Shown in pieces: positions 22,701-33,157 of a stretch of DNA of 64,000 nt (position 1 is its first letter; each line of letters begins with the position of its first letter). The stretch is taken from positions 63,277 to 127,276 of the forward strand of contig NW_017264208.1 in assembly GCF_001619985.1 (NCBI RefSeq), in the 5' to 3' direction. This DNA is from Xylona heveae TC161 (taxonomy: Eukaryota > Ascomycota > Xylonomycetes > Xylonales > Xylonaceae). The position numbers were made by a program, and so were the translations under genes. The notes beneath the pieces were generated by a model. That model did not search any database. It was not told the origin of the DNA and was given only the letters and a program-made list of their open reading frames with translations.

Positions 22701-23102
22701 TGTTAGTGGAGCAAGATATCAAGTGCATGACATTGGAGATAGTAATGCTTTCACGAAGTACATGCAAGCTGGCAATCCATAAAGTTCGTCTTGTAAGAGT
22801 ACTGAAATTAAATTCTAATTCCTCTTCATAATACTGGAAAAAGTTGAAACACTATACCGTTATGTCATACTTCTAACTAATCCGCGGAGACAGTTGGTGG
22901 CGGCTACACAACAATGATCTTCCCGCAATTCCCGCAATAGCCGCTACGCCCCGCCCGCGGCCTATATAAGTGTCGAATGTGGAATGCTCACGGCTGATCC
23001 TTTCCTCCCTACGTAACAATATATCATATAGTCTACAAGTAACTAAGTGAATTATCTTCTTTCCATTCAACCAGACGAACAATAAAAAAATAAAAATTAA
23101 AC
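22701..23102. other. Intergenic, promoter of nitronate monooxygenase
   Basis: Holds the CCG array at 22923-22943 and a TATATAA-like stretch near 22962. No gene seen. Confidence 0.6.
22923..22943 (+). promoter_or_regulatory. CCG array with 9-bp pitch upstream of nitronate monooxygenase
   Basis: CCG begins at 22923, 22932 and 22941, again 9 bp apart, 160-180 bp before the ATG. The gaps are CAATTC and CAATAG, close to CAAGTA and CAATAT in the regulator's own promoter. Confidence 0.68.
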
Positions 23103-24188
23103 ATGTCATCAGCACGGCATTTGGCTAAGAATCTCATGTCACTCTACCCATGGGTCACCAGCCCATTAATAGTCAGCGCTCCCATGCGCGTCATGTCCGG
23201 CCCGGTGCTGGCAGTAGCCGTCTCTCGCGCCGGCGGATTGGGATTTATTGGCCCGGGGGTCAAAACTCAGGACATGTTCAAAGACCTCGAGGAGGCATCA
23301 GCGCTGGTCAAAAATCCAAAATGGACAGCACGACCACCACCCGTAAATTCGACGCTTCCTGTCGGAGTAGGTTTTCAACTGTGGAGTGATGATGCCGAGA
23401 TAGCAGTATCTGCCATACGGCAATTCAAGCCCTGCGCTGCGTGGCTGTACGCGCCGAGAGAAGGGCAAAAGGAGTATGATCTCTGGTCGACGAAGATTCG
23501 CAAAGCGTCGCCTCATACGCAGATATGGATCCAGATAGGTACTCTGGCAGAGGCAGTGCAACTCGTCCGAGAAGGTCCCGCTGAGCAAAGACCTGATATC
23601 ATTGTCGTGCAGGGCGCAGAGGCTGGCGGGCATGGTCGGGCTAAAGACGGAATGGGTCTCATGACTCTCTTCCCGGAGGTGGCGGATGCCTTGGCACACA
23701 GCGAGATACCGCTCTTCGCTGCTGGAGGTATTACTGATGGACGAGGAGCAGCGGCTGCGTTGTGTCTCGGTGCTTCGGGCATAGTCATGGGTACGCGGTT
23801 CCTGGCTTCGACGGAGGCACGGATAAGCCGGGGGTATCAAAATGAGATTATACGGGCTAGTGATGCGGCTACGTCAACCACGAAGACCTTGCTGTACAAT
23901 CATCTGAGGGGAACGATGGGGTGGCCAGAAGAGTATAGTCCCCGAACGATTATTAACAGATCATTCATTGAGCACCAAAAGGGGTCTCCATTTGAAGAGT
24001 TGAAGAAGCTTCACGATGAATCGCTCAAGGCTGGTGATAGTGGCTGGGGGCCAGAGGGCCGGCTGGCAACCTATGCTGGAGCTGGCATTGGATTGATTCA
24101 CGAGGTCAAGGATGCTGCAGCGATTGTTCGGGAGACTCAAGAGGGAGTGCGAGAGAGACTGAGCTCCGGGAATAAATATAAACTATAA
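23103..24188 (+). CDS. Nitronate monooxygenase (2-nitropropane dioxygenase family)
   Basis: Single exon, 361 residues. A TIM-barrel FMN enzyme of the NPD/NMO family: N-terminal SAPMRVMSGPVLAVAVSRAG with GGLGFIGPG, the catalytic histidine H177 in VQGAEAGGHG, and the phosphate-binding loop FAAGGITDGRGAAAALCLGA then GIVMGTRFLAS. These enzymes oxidise alkyl nitronates such as propionate 3-nitronate to the aldehyde or keto acid with release of nitrite, and can detoxify nitro compounds made by plants or fungi. It follows the Zn2Cys6 regulator on the same strand. Its promoter array links it to that regulator and to the transporter. Key residues appear intact. Confidence 0.93.
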   Translation: MSSARHLAKNLMSLYPWVTSPLIVSAPMRVMSGPVLAVAVSRAGGLGFIGPGVKTQDMFKDLEEASALVKNPKWTARPPPVNSTLPVGVGFQLWSDDAEIAVSAIRQFKPCAAWLYAPREGQKEYDLWSTKIRKASPHTQIWIQIGTLAEAVQLVREGPAEQRPDIIVVQGAEAGGHGRAKDGMGLMTLFPEVADALAHSEIPLFAAGGITDGRGAAAALCLGASGIVMGTRFLASTEARISRGYQNEIIRASDAATSTTKTLLYNHLRGTMGWPEEYSPRTIINRSFIEHQKGSPFEELKKLHDESLKAGDSGWGPEGRLATYAGAGIGLIHEVKDAAAIVRETQEGVRERLSSGNKYKL

Positions 24189-24432
24189 GTTGCTCTGAAA
24201 AGAAGTAGTCAAAGGACAAGCAAGAATGAAACATGGGCGTACATATGCTTTAAAAAAGCGTAACGTCTAGTCTAGGCGTACAGTTCTATATCTACAGGTA
24301 CATGCCGAGGTATATCGAAGCTCAATGCCAAAAGCCGCCCCTCCCTTGCCGTATTATTTTAAGTCCCAAGAAAACGAAGAAAATGCATGACGCTCGTGCT
24401 CGCTGCGTAGGTAAAACCGTCAACAACTTTTT

Positions 24433-25710
24433 TTAAGCCTCCTCTCCCCTCATCTTGCGGAAGAAGTCCATCACACCAGTGAAGACGACCAGCAAGATAC
24501 CGCCACCAGGACCCAATCTCAGGACCTTGGGCACGAATCCCTTGTAAAGTGCACCGAAACCCTCTTCCTTCATGACGGTGCCAATAGCGGGCCAGGCCCA
24601 ATTGTACTTGGGCGCTTGACCAGCGATCTTCGGTGAGTTCTGAATACGCGACTTGACGACGTCCATGGGGGTGTTGAGAATGGTACCAATGGTACCACCA
24701 ATGGCACCGGAAATGAGATCGTTGCGCACTTTCTGACCCTTGGTCTCGGCCTTGGGCAACACTTGACGGATCTGGAAGATGACACCAAAGTAACCGGCGT
24801 TCCACAGAATGTGTCGCCACAAAGTACTCTCGAGGCCGTTATACATGGCAAGAGGACCCTCCTGCTTGACAATCTTTGTCACGCAGTCGACCATGCCATT
24901 ATATTTGCCAGCCGACGCGCGGTCTTGCAGCCGAATCTTGACGAGTTCAAAGGGGACGACGACGAAGGCTTCCGTAGCACCAGCGGTAGCACCGGTTAAA
25001 ATCGACAAAGGCTGGCTCATCTGTGCGACACCAAACAAATTCCGGTAGAAGTTGCCCCATTGGTCGTTGGCAGAGAATTTGATCGCTCTGAAGAGATAAC
25101 GCATTGGTAGCTGTCTCTTAAAATCGAAAAAAGTTATGTTCCACTTTAACTCACCGCTTAGGCGCCTCCATCAGAATGGGAGCATTGATTCCTCGGTACA
25201 GCCGAGAAGCACTATTATTCCAGTGTGAGCGTGCATTCGATAGCGCAGGGCCGGGCGGAAAGATGTATCGTACCCCTCGTTCTTGACGATCTTGCGGAGG
25301 CAATCGAACATGCCATTGTATGCTTCCTCGCCGACAGTTGTTCCTTGCTGCAATTGACTGGCAATTCGTTAAAAAGGCGTGCAATGACTTGTGGTATACT
25401 AAACGCTTACACTCTTGTCTTGACCACATCTAGAGGATACCTTTCTGCTATCAGCAACTTGGATTGTTATGTCCGGAACATGACTTTTCTTACATGACAC
25501 AAATCTACCCGAATCACCGTTAGCACATTTCGAAATGCTGCATTAAGGATCGTCAGGGTATGCTCACCTCAGAAACACCAGCCACCGCACCTGGTTGAAA
25601 GAGCCAGTCAGCAAATTCATCATGACAAATCAAAGGTAGCAACAAGAGCCATTAGTTTTCGTACCTGCGGCGAACTGGTAAATAAAGGGAAGCGGCTTCT
25701 GGTCCGACAT
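24433..25710 (-). CDS. ODC1: Mitochondrial 2-oxodicarboxylate carrier
   Basis: Seven exons: 25710-25665, 25590-25568, 25504-25494, 25440-25411, 25357-25274, 25211-25155 and 25087-24433; 301 residues. The start reads MSDQKPLPFIYQFAAGAVAG and VSEICVMYPLDVVKTRVQLQ, joined from four exons of 46, 23, 11 and 30 nt. Three mitochondrial carrier repeats follow, with signatures PLDVVKTR, PFELVKIR and PMDVVKSR. The residues YRGINAPILMEAPKRAIKFS match the Odc1/Odc2 branch. It exchanges 2-oxoglutarate and 2-oxoadipate across the inner mitochondrial membrane, serving lysine and glutamate metabolism. The gene starts back to back with DNA2, 832 bp apart. The 11-nt exon is needed: without it the phases do not match and a stop appears. 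Confidence 0.93.
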
Positions 25711-26377
25711 TTTGCTTTGAGGAAATTATGTGCGGGTTGCGACGGATTCCCCAGTTGTATGATAAAAATACAAAAGTTTCAAACGAAGGCGAGATGAGGT
25801 CCTGGAGCGAGACGACGTTGGCCGGGCTCTTTGGGTCTCGGTGACAACCGAGTTTAACAAAGTTGCCGCGAAGGACGGGGACGCGGAGGTGACCAGGCCA
25901 GGGGGATGTGCTGCCGGTCTAGAGGATGAGCGAGGACGATGGGGAAAAAATCGGCTTAGCTGATAATCTGAGGGTCGCCACAGGGACTTTAATTGATCTG
26001 TTCCCGAGTCTTATTCGTGGCAGAGCGATGGAACTAAACGTGGGGAGTGTTAGTCCAAGCGTCGCGTAACTGACGGCGAGAAAGAGAGCCGAGATCGGAA
26101 TCAACACTGAAAGATAAGGAAAATCTTCGGGAAGCGACCTGCCAAAGCACTTTTTGGCTCGGACAGGATGCCCTGGAGAATTACCTCAAACCCCATTAGC
26201 CAGTCAGTAGAAGATGTGGTCAGTAGAAGATTAATCATCACAAGCAAATGGAACCAAAAATTTAACGCCGAAAATTGTGTCTCTTAATATCTATGCGACG
26301 CCTAGTGGACGATCATCGGGCCCTTCCCAGGAAATAATTGTACCGGCGGTTGGGATATTCAAGTCACGTGCTTTCGC

Positions 26378-26393
26378 GTACCCGCGCGGGTAC
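26378..26393. repeat. 16-bp perfect palindrome upstream of DNA2
   Basis: GTACCCGCGCGGGTAC, self-complementary along its full length, 150-165 bp before the DNA2 ATG. It could be a dimer binding site or chance. Confidence 0.5.
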
Positions 26394-26423
26394 AACTGTA
26401 GATATGACAGCGCCTGAACGTGT

Positions 26424-26429
26424 ACGCGT
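26424..26429. promoter_or_regulatory. MluI cell-cycle box (ACGCGT) upstream of DNA2
   Basis: ACGCGT lies 114 bp before the DNA2 ATG. This is the known MBF site that drives S-phase genes of DNA replication in yeasts, which suits DNA2. Six bases alone can occur by chance. Confidence 0.5.
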
Positions 26430-26542
26430 CGTGTCTGGAACATCTCCACATTGAAACCTCAGCCTTGCTAGACAGTTGCTGAGCTTGCTCCACAAGAATC
26501 TTGCTCAACTTTTGTTGGGAGAGCTTCAGATGGCCTGCCATC

Positions 26543-29500
26543 ATGTCCAACAAACAAAGATCTTTCTTCGATCAGGTACCTAAACCGGCTGCTGTATGTT
26601 ACATGTTACGTTTGGATGTCGATACTCTATAGAGGCCGAGCTGATATTGATATCATCACTTTCGCAGAACCGTCGATGGCAGCGTCATACCAGTACAGGA
26701 AACCTTCCTTCACATTCCAATGCCGTCCCTTCTTTGAAGCACTCGACAACTGCCCCGCCTATTTCAGCTTCTACTCAATCGCGTTCAAAATTGAAAGCAT
26801 TCATGTTTGAAGATAGCCATGGATCAGTGACAAAGCCAAACGCCGCACACCAATTTGAAGTCCAGGACAAGGAGAATTTGCATTCTTGGAACCCGGATGG
26901 CCATGTCGAAGACTCAACTCACGTCCAATCTGTTCCAGTGGAGGGCCCGAAAACCGGCAAAGAATGTCCGCAGACTCCTGGTCCTCGACTGCTCTTGGCG
27001 GGTCTTCTAGGAAACAACGAGGATGCTACACTGAGTTCTTCACAAGCCAAAGATTCTACACCCCACGAGCGCGTTTACTGGGATCATTCACGGCGGTCCC
27101 CCAAAAGTTCGAACCTGGGCAGCTCCTTCGATACCCCACTCCCGAAAATCCGCGAAGAAGGGAGGACGCGAACACCCTCCCCCATCTCCTCTTCTCGTCC
27201 TGACAAAAAGATTAAAGCCGCGAATAGAAGGGAATCGCTAGACTTACAGACACTACAAGACTCGTTGAAGACGCCTCAAGCCGACCCTGCTACCGAACTG
27301 TGGAATCGCTATACGGTCAAAACTGGAATGAAGAACTCGCCAAGTGCTTCTCCGGTTCCTCCATTTGCACACCTTATTGAAGCTTCTTCGCCGCACTGTG
27401 GATCTGCTTTGCCTAGGGGTCTCTTGAGAAGATCACTCAGCTGTCATAACGAATGGCCGACGTCAGCCTCCAAGCGCAGGCGAATCAAGGGCCCGCAAGA
27501 AGAGAAAGACAATAACGATGTTTTTGCTTCTGGCAGCCCGGGAAAGGAGCGGTCGAAGCTATCAAGGGTCAGCATGCTCATGGATCGCATCCAAGAGAGC
27601 TTTACAAAAGAGGGTATGACGGGAGATCCTGCTGAGCCGTCTAGCTCTTCGCCACTACCAGACAGAAGTGATTCTCTTTTTGTGCCTCCGCCCTCGCCCC
27701 TTCAGCGAAGGGCTCAAACAACCGGAGCAGACTCATCCAAAAGCGCGGCTGCCCTGTATCAACGCGAAGAGATAGCAATGAAGTCACTTGCCAGGGACGA
27801 GACTGAGATGAATCCCAACAGATATGCAAAGCACCATCCAAAGGCTCTGGCATCTGACGCCGGTGGGGAAGCTATTAATGAAAACAACGCGAATGTCAAT
27901 GTTTCAGTGATGTCGGCTGCGCAGTCAGCTCCCAATGAAGATTATGGCGAGGATATCATGGAGGCTCTTGTCGAGTCTGATGATTTTGGAAGTGATGAAG
28001 ACGACCTCTTCACAGCAGATTTGGAGCATATGGCAGCTCGATATGACCAATCTGAGGAATTTCTGAGCGATCCGCCAGTCCATACACTTGATACCCTTCC
28101 ACAACCAGCGACGGAGACTGGCACCAACCCTGCCAAGTCAATATCACAAAAAGGCTCGACCCACGCCATCATTGATCATTCATCAGATGACGAATTCGGC
28201 GAGGACGATATTGAATTGGAACAGTTCGTGGCTGCAGAAGTTGCTGCAACCCAAGCAAGCAGACCGTCTTCGAATCATCAAAACTTCGTAAGGCTCCATG
28301 TACATCCCCAATTATGATCCGGTGCTAAAAAATCTAAGAGTGAAACGGAGCCGTGTGCAATCAAACGATACCTTATCACTAGTCTTGCTGAGAGCTCTTA
28401 TAACACTTTTGCTGGTAAGGAGCAGCCGGAGAAGGTACCGAAAAAATAACCAACTCTTTTCTTGGGTGGCAGGCTGCTAAAGTTGCCCAACAGATACTCA
28501 TGGTGTCCGACGAAAAGACAAAGGCAGTTAAAGTGATTGCACTGCGCCAGTCTTGGTATGATACACCTTGTACGACTGGCTCTTACATTCATCTTATCGG
28601 TAGATTTGACCGCACGGGACATTGCATTGTTGACGACGCTTCTAATATGCTTATCTTACATCCGGATCACCTCATTTCTGCAACGGTTGTAGCTGATTCC
28701 TTTGGCTGCATGCGGCGCGCTGTCTTGCAGGATCGAGTCAAGGCTACCAGTGATGCCAGTGCACCGCAGGTCTATGGCCATATGCTTCATGAAATCTTCC
28801 AAGAGGCTATGCGGGCCAATCAGTGGGACTTGGAATGGCTAGCCAAGACAATCGATGAAGTGGTTCTCAGATACATGGAAGCCCTTTATGAAATACATTT
28901 AACGGTACCACAAGCATCGGATTACCTTAAAGGCAAAATGCCCGAGTTGCAGTCCTGGGCTGAGCTGTTTATTTCAGAAATGCCAAAGGTAAGCTCGGCG
29001 GGCCGTTCATGCAACAATCATGTAAACATCAGCTAATCTCCAAAGCCCAACGCCATAGTAAAAGACAGGAATGAACGACAGGTCAAAATGAGCATCAATA
29101 AATTGCTAGACGTTGAAGAGCACATATGGTCTCCCATGTACGGACTCAAGGGGAACATTGATGCCACTGTCCAAGTTGTCATGCAGGACGGTCCTAGCAA
29201 GCGCACTCTGACGGTTCCCTTCGAGGTGAAGACTGGGAGAAACGCCAGTAATGCTCAACACCGAGCCCAAACAGCGCTTTATACATTGCTTCTTTCTGAT
29301 CGATATGGTACGTTTTGACAGGATTGCACAAAGTGCACTTGCTGACTTTAATTTTAGATATAGAAGTCGCTTACGGTATTTTATATTACATGGAAGCATC
29401 GGATATCTTTAGAATACCTGCAATTCGACATGAAATTCGTCATATGGTGATGCAACGGAACAGAATCGCGTGCTTTGTAAAGGATCGGCTACAGCTCCCG

Positions 29501-31909
29501 CCGATGCTTAAAAGTTCACATCTCTGTGGAAAATGCTATGCGAAGCTTCCTTGCTTTGTATATCACAAATTGGTAGACGGTGGAGACGGCGAGTCCAGCG
29601 GAATGAAGGAAAAGTTTGACGACGTCGTCCGACACTTAAAGCCGGCTCATCAGGAATTCTTCAAGAAATGGGATGGCCTTCTCACCAAGGAGGAAAAGGA
29701 CTCCATGAAGTTTCGGAGAGAACTGTGGACCATGTTGAGCCAGGAGCGCGAGAAACTTGGGCGATGCTTTGCCAATGTGATTATCGAACCGGGATCAGCT
29801 TTCGAATCAGAAAGTGGTCCCAAGATCAATCGGTTCAGATATTCGTTTGTGAAGCAGAAGCCAGCTGCCAGCTTTTCTTTTGTGGAATCGCAAATCGGCG
29901 TGGGAGAGCCAATTGTGATATCGGATGAAAAAGGCCATTTTGCTCTGGCCAACGGATATGTGACGCACGTGCGGAAGCATAGAATCTCGGTGGCTGTTGA
30001 TCGCCGACTGCAGAATGCGCGAATTAGGCGGCCTGGTTTTGATGCAGAGTCAAATCAAACGTTTGCAGGCATCATGGAAGTATTCGAGGATGGACAACCA
30101 CAATCTACCATGGCCTCTATCGAATCTGAGGAACCTGTGCTTTATCGCCTTGATAAGGATGAATTCAGCAACGGTATGGCAACTGTCCGTAACAATTTGA
30201 TCCAGGCAATGGCGGTGGACGTCTTTCACGCCCGAGAGATCCGGGAACTCGTTATCGAAGGCAAGGCACCATCCTTCAAGCCATCACCAACAGCATATAC
30301 GTTGCCTGGTCCGTCAAGCCAGGCCACGTTGAATGTCGACCAGAAACGCGCCATCGAAACAGTGATGAGTGCCAGGGACTATGCGCTAGTTCTAGGCATG
30401 CCCGGTACCGGCAAAACAACGACGATAGCTCATATTATCAGAGCTCTAGTTTCTCAAGGGAAAAGCGTGCTGTTGACTTCTTACACCCACACCGCGGTCG
30501 ATAATATTCTGCTGAAAATTCGCGATGATGGCATCCGGATCTTGCGCATTGGAGCAATTGCCAAGGTTCACCCCGAAGTCCAGGAGTTCGCAGAGCTTGC
30601 GAGCCAGCCAAAAGGATCGATTGAAGAGGTTCATCAGGCCTACCACCGTCCCAGTGTCGTTGCAACCACATGTCTGGGCGTGAACCATTCAATATTTAAT
30701 GAACGGATCTTCGACTATTGTATTGTAGACGAAGCATCCCAGATCACTCTTCCTGTGTGCCTTGGCCCCATTCGCATGGCAAAGACTTTTATCCTCGTTG
30801 GCGATCACTACCAATTGCCACCTCTCGTCCAAAACGAAGAAGCAAGAGAGGGAGGTTTGGACGTCAGCTTGTTCAAATTGCTATCGGATCTTCACCCTAC
30901 ATCGGTTGTCAGCTTGGAACATCAATATCGCATGTGCGAAGATGTCATGCTCTTGTCTAATACGCTCATCTACGACGGGCGCCTCAAATGTGGAAATGAA
31001 GTTGTAAAACGACGATCCATTGCCATACCAAACATGGATGGCCTCAAGCAGCATCATTTCACTAATTTCAGCATGGACCTTTTGTCTCCAGGGCAGAAGG
31101 ATGTATGCCTCGGACCTCATCGAGGCAGTTGCTGGCTTCGAGATCTTCTTGATCCCAATGTTAAAGTCAGCTTTGTCAATACTGACCCTCTTCTTCCTGC
31201 GTCTCGGGAAGAAGTGAACGGGTCTCGAGTGGTAAACCACATTGAAGCGAATTTGAGCACTCAGCTCGTCGAAGCACTTTTAAGTACAGGCGTAAATGCG
31301 AGCGAAATCGGTGTCATCACTCTCTACCGCTCCCAGCTTGCGCTGATCAAACAGAATCTTCGCCATCATCCAGATGTTGAGATGCATACTGCGGACCGAT
31401 TCCAAGGCCGAGATAAGGAGGTCATAATCCTATCACTTGTCCGCAGCAACGACAACCGCCAGATCGGTGATCTCCTTCGCGACTGGCGCCGTGTCAATGT
31501 TGCTTTTACCCGCGCTCGGACCAAATTGCTAGTGCTGGGTTCTCGCACTACGTTATCAGGCAACGATCTCCTGGCAAATTTCCTCAACCTGGTTGAAAAG
31601 AAGGCTTGGCGATACGATCTACCGCGGTCCGCTGTGACGGGTCATTATTGGGATGAAGCATTTACACAAGCAAGCATGAGCGCTGTTGACGCTGCTCCTG
31701 CATTGACAGAGCAAATGATGCAGCAACAGAACCAACAGAGCATATCAGTTAAATCGAAGCAGACACCTTCTTCCAAGGAAAAGTCTGCAGGGTTTATGCG
31801 GAAATTTATGGAAACGGGAAAGGCTGGCGTTAAGACTGGAAAGGTATCGGAACGCGTGCTTTTGGGTAATCGGCCTGTGTTACGAGATATCATCAATGAT
31901 GCGATTTAG
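26543..31909 (+). CDS. DNA2: Dna2 nuclease-helicase
   Basis: Six exons: 26543-26575, 26668-28287, 28339-28434, 28494-28988, 29046-29307 and 29358-31909; 1685 residues. The first exon encodes MSNKQRSFFDQ. A long disordered N-terminal part (to about 550) is followed by the RecB-like nuclease core (KRYLITSLAESSYNTFAGKE, then ALRQSWYDTPC and ILHPDHLISATVVADSF). The Fe-S cysteines lie near 654 (FGCMRRAV) and 891 (CGKCYAKLPC). The SF1 helicase follows, with Walker A GMPGTGKTTT near 1183 and Walker B CIVDEASQ near 1291, and late motifs HTADRFQGRDKEVIILS and VNVAFTRARTKL. Dna2 trims long flaps of Okazaki fragments and resects broken ends. All catalytic motifs look intact. A basic C-terminal tail follows the helicase. 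Confidence 0.96.
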
Positions 31910-32471
31910 TATAAAGAACTGCTTTTCTTTTTTCTCAAGGAAATTATATAGCATTCCAGGATAAATGTCAACGTTCAATTTTATCCTCGCATTCTTCTCC
32001 ACTTAAACTTCAAAGACAATACCTTCGAATCAGGTAGTCCGGCATGAGTACTTGCAGACGCGTGCGAAAATCCTTGCGGGGCAGATAGCGAAATGTTATT
32101 TAGCTTTGTCAAGATGCAGCTGGACCGCAAGAAGACAAGTAACATCATTGATGACCTGATCAAAGCCTGTCTTATGGAATTTCGTGTCTGTACAAGCGGG
32201 ATGGTATTCTGTGGCTGATGCAGGGAAGAAGAACAGCCAATCATCCATATGGAAAATCAGCCTCTGTGGAAGCTCACCGTTGCTGCCTGGGCGGGGACAG
32301 TTGTAATGCGGGGAAATATCTACTCTCCTTTGCGAAAAAATAATATATGATCCAAACCAACAAACTATCAGGGCAAGAAGGTCAACGACGTTGATGATTT
32401 CAGAATTGGCAGGTGAGAAACTGGCACATTCATTGCCTGGTCTACATTCATCTTTATGAGATTGCTGCGCG
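31910..32471. other. Intergenic after DNA2
   Basis: 562 bp. A minus-strand open frame (32096-32569) covers it, but its content is not protein-like and it overlaps a better plus-strand model. A GGCAG|GTGAG donor-like site near 32412 might be a 5' leader intron of the next gene. Confidence 0.45.
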
Positions 32472-32834
32472 ATGTCATCGTGGGCCACGAAACTTGCCGG
32501 TCTTTCTGCGCCAATGAATACTTTTGCTGAGAAAGCAGTGATTGATAGGATGGCGGCTGTATGCGGCACCTTGTTCGTGCTATTGATATGCAGTGTAGCT
32601 TACAATGTCTAGAACTCGGCGATCAAGAATATCAAGCTCAAGTGTGGATAACCGCTCTTCTCAGATTAATACTGTTTCTCATCGCTGTATAGGGGTACGA
32701 AATTACACAAAAGTCATGATGGCTCCGGCAAGAATGTTATTTCCATCCAGATGTTGAATGAAAAGAATGCGAGGGTTGAGACTATACATGTGGACGAGAA
32801 CGGCGACGTGGACGTGAAGAAGAAGTCGCAGTAA
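32472..32834 (+). CDS. Candidate small three-exon gene, unknown product
   Basis: Exons 32472-32558, 32613-32641 and 32693-32834 with introns of 54 nt (GTATGC...CTAG) and 51 nt (GTGTGG...ATAG) join into one 85-residue frame ending at TAA. The product is basic at both ends and hydrophilic: MSSWATKLAGLSAPMNTFAE, then NSAIKNIKLKGTKLHKSHDG, then VETIHVDENGDVDVKKKSQ. All three frames only agree after splicing, which argues for a real gene. If the first intron is kept, the frame runs into a signal-peptide-like stretch and a stop. I do not recognise the family. Confidence 0.5.
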
Positions 32835-33157
32835 TGCGGCCATGTGGATTGATGGTGATCAGAAACTATTCCCCGGTGCGACCAAAGTATCAGAGTTTAC
32901 ACGAAGCATTTTTCGGTATTTATTTGATATGTGATTGAACTCTTGGTACCAAGTTTCCGTGTCATCAGTTGCCCACAAGTCCGGTCCATGTTTAAGCTTT
33001 GCGTAGTGCGGACTACTTTAACGAGCTAGCCCAGTGGTGAGTGCTAAGCGCGTAATCCGTATGCCCTTCCGACTCCCAACTGGTTGACGGCAATGGGATG
33101 GTTTACTCGTAACGCCAAATTTCTTCCTTAGCTCTTTTTTGCATCTTCTATGTTCTC
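32835..33157. other. Intergenic
   Basis: 323 bp, nothing recognised. Confidence 0.5.

Larger units (their letters stand above)
25711..26542. other. Divergent region between ODC1 and DNA2
   Basis: 832 bp without a credible gene. The DNA2 side carries a 16-bp GC palindrome (26378-26393) and an ACGCGT box (26424-26429). Confidence 0.6.

Noticed and set aside
32096-32569. 157-codon minus-strand frame after DNA2
   Set aside because: No recognisable domain, and it overlaps a plus-strand spliced model with better support. Both remain unproven.
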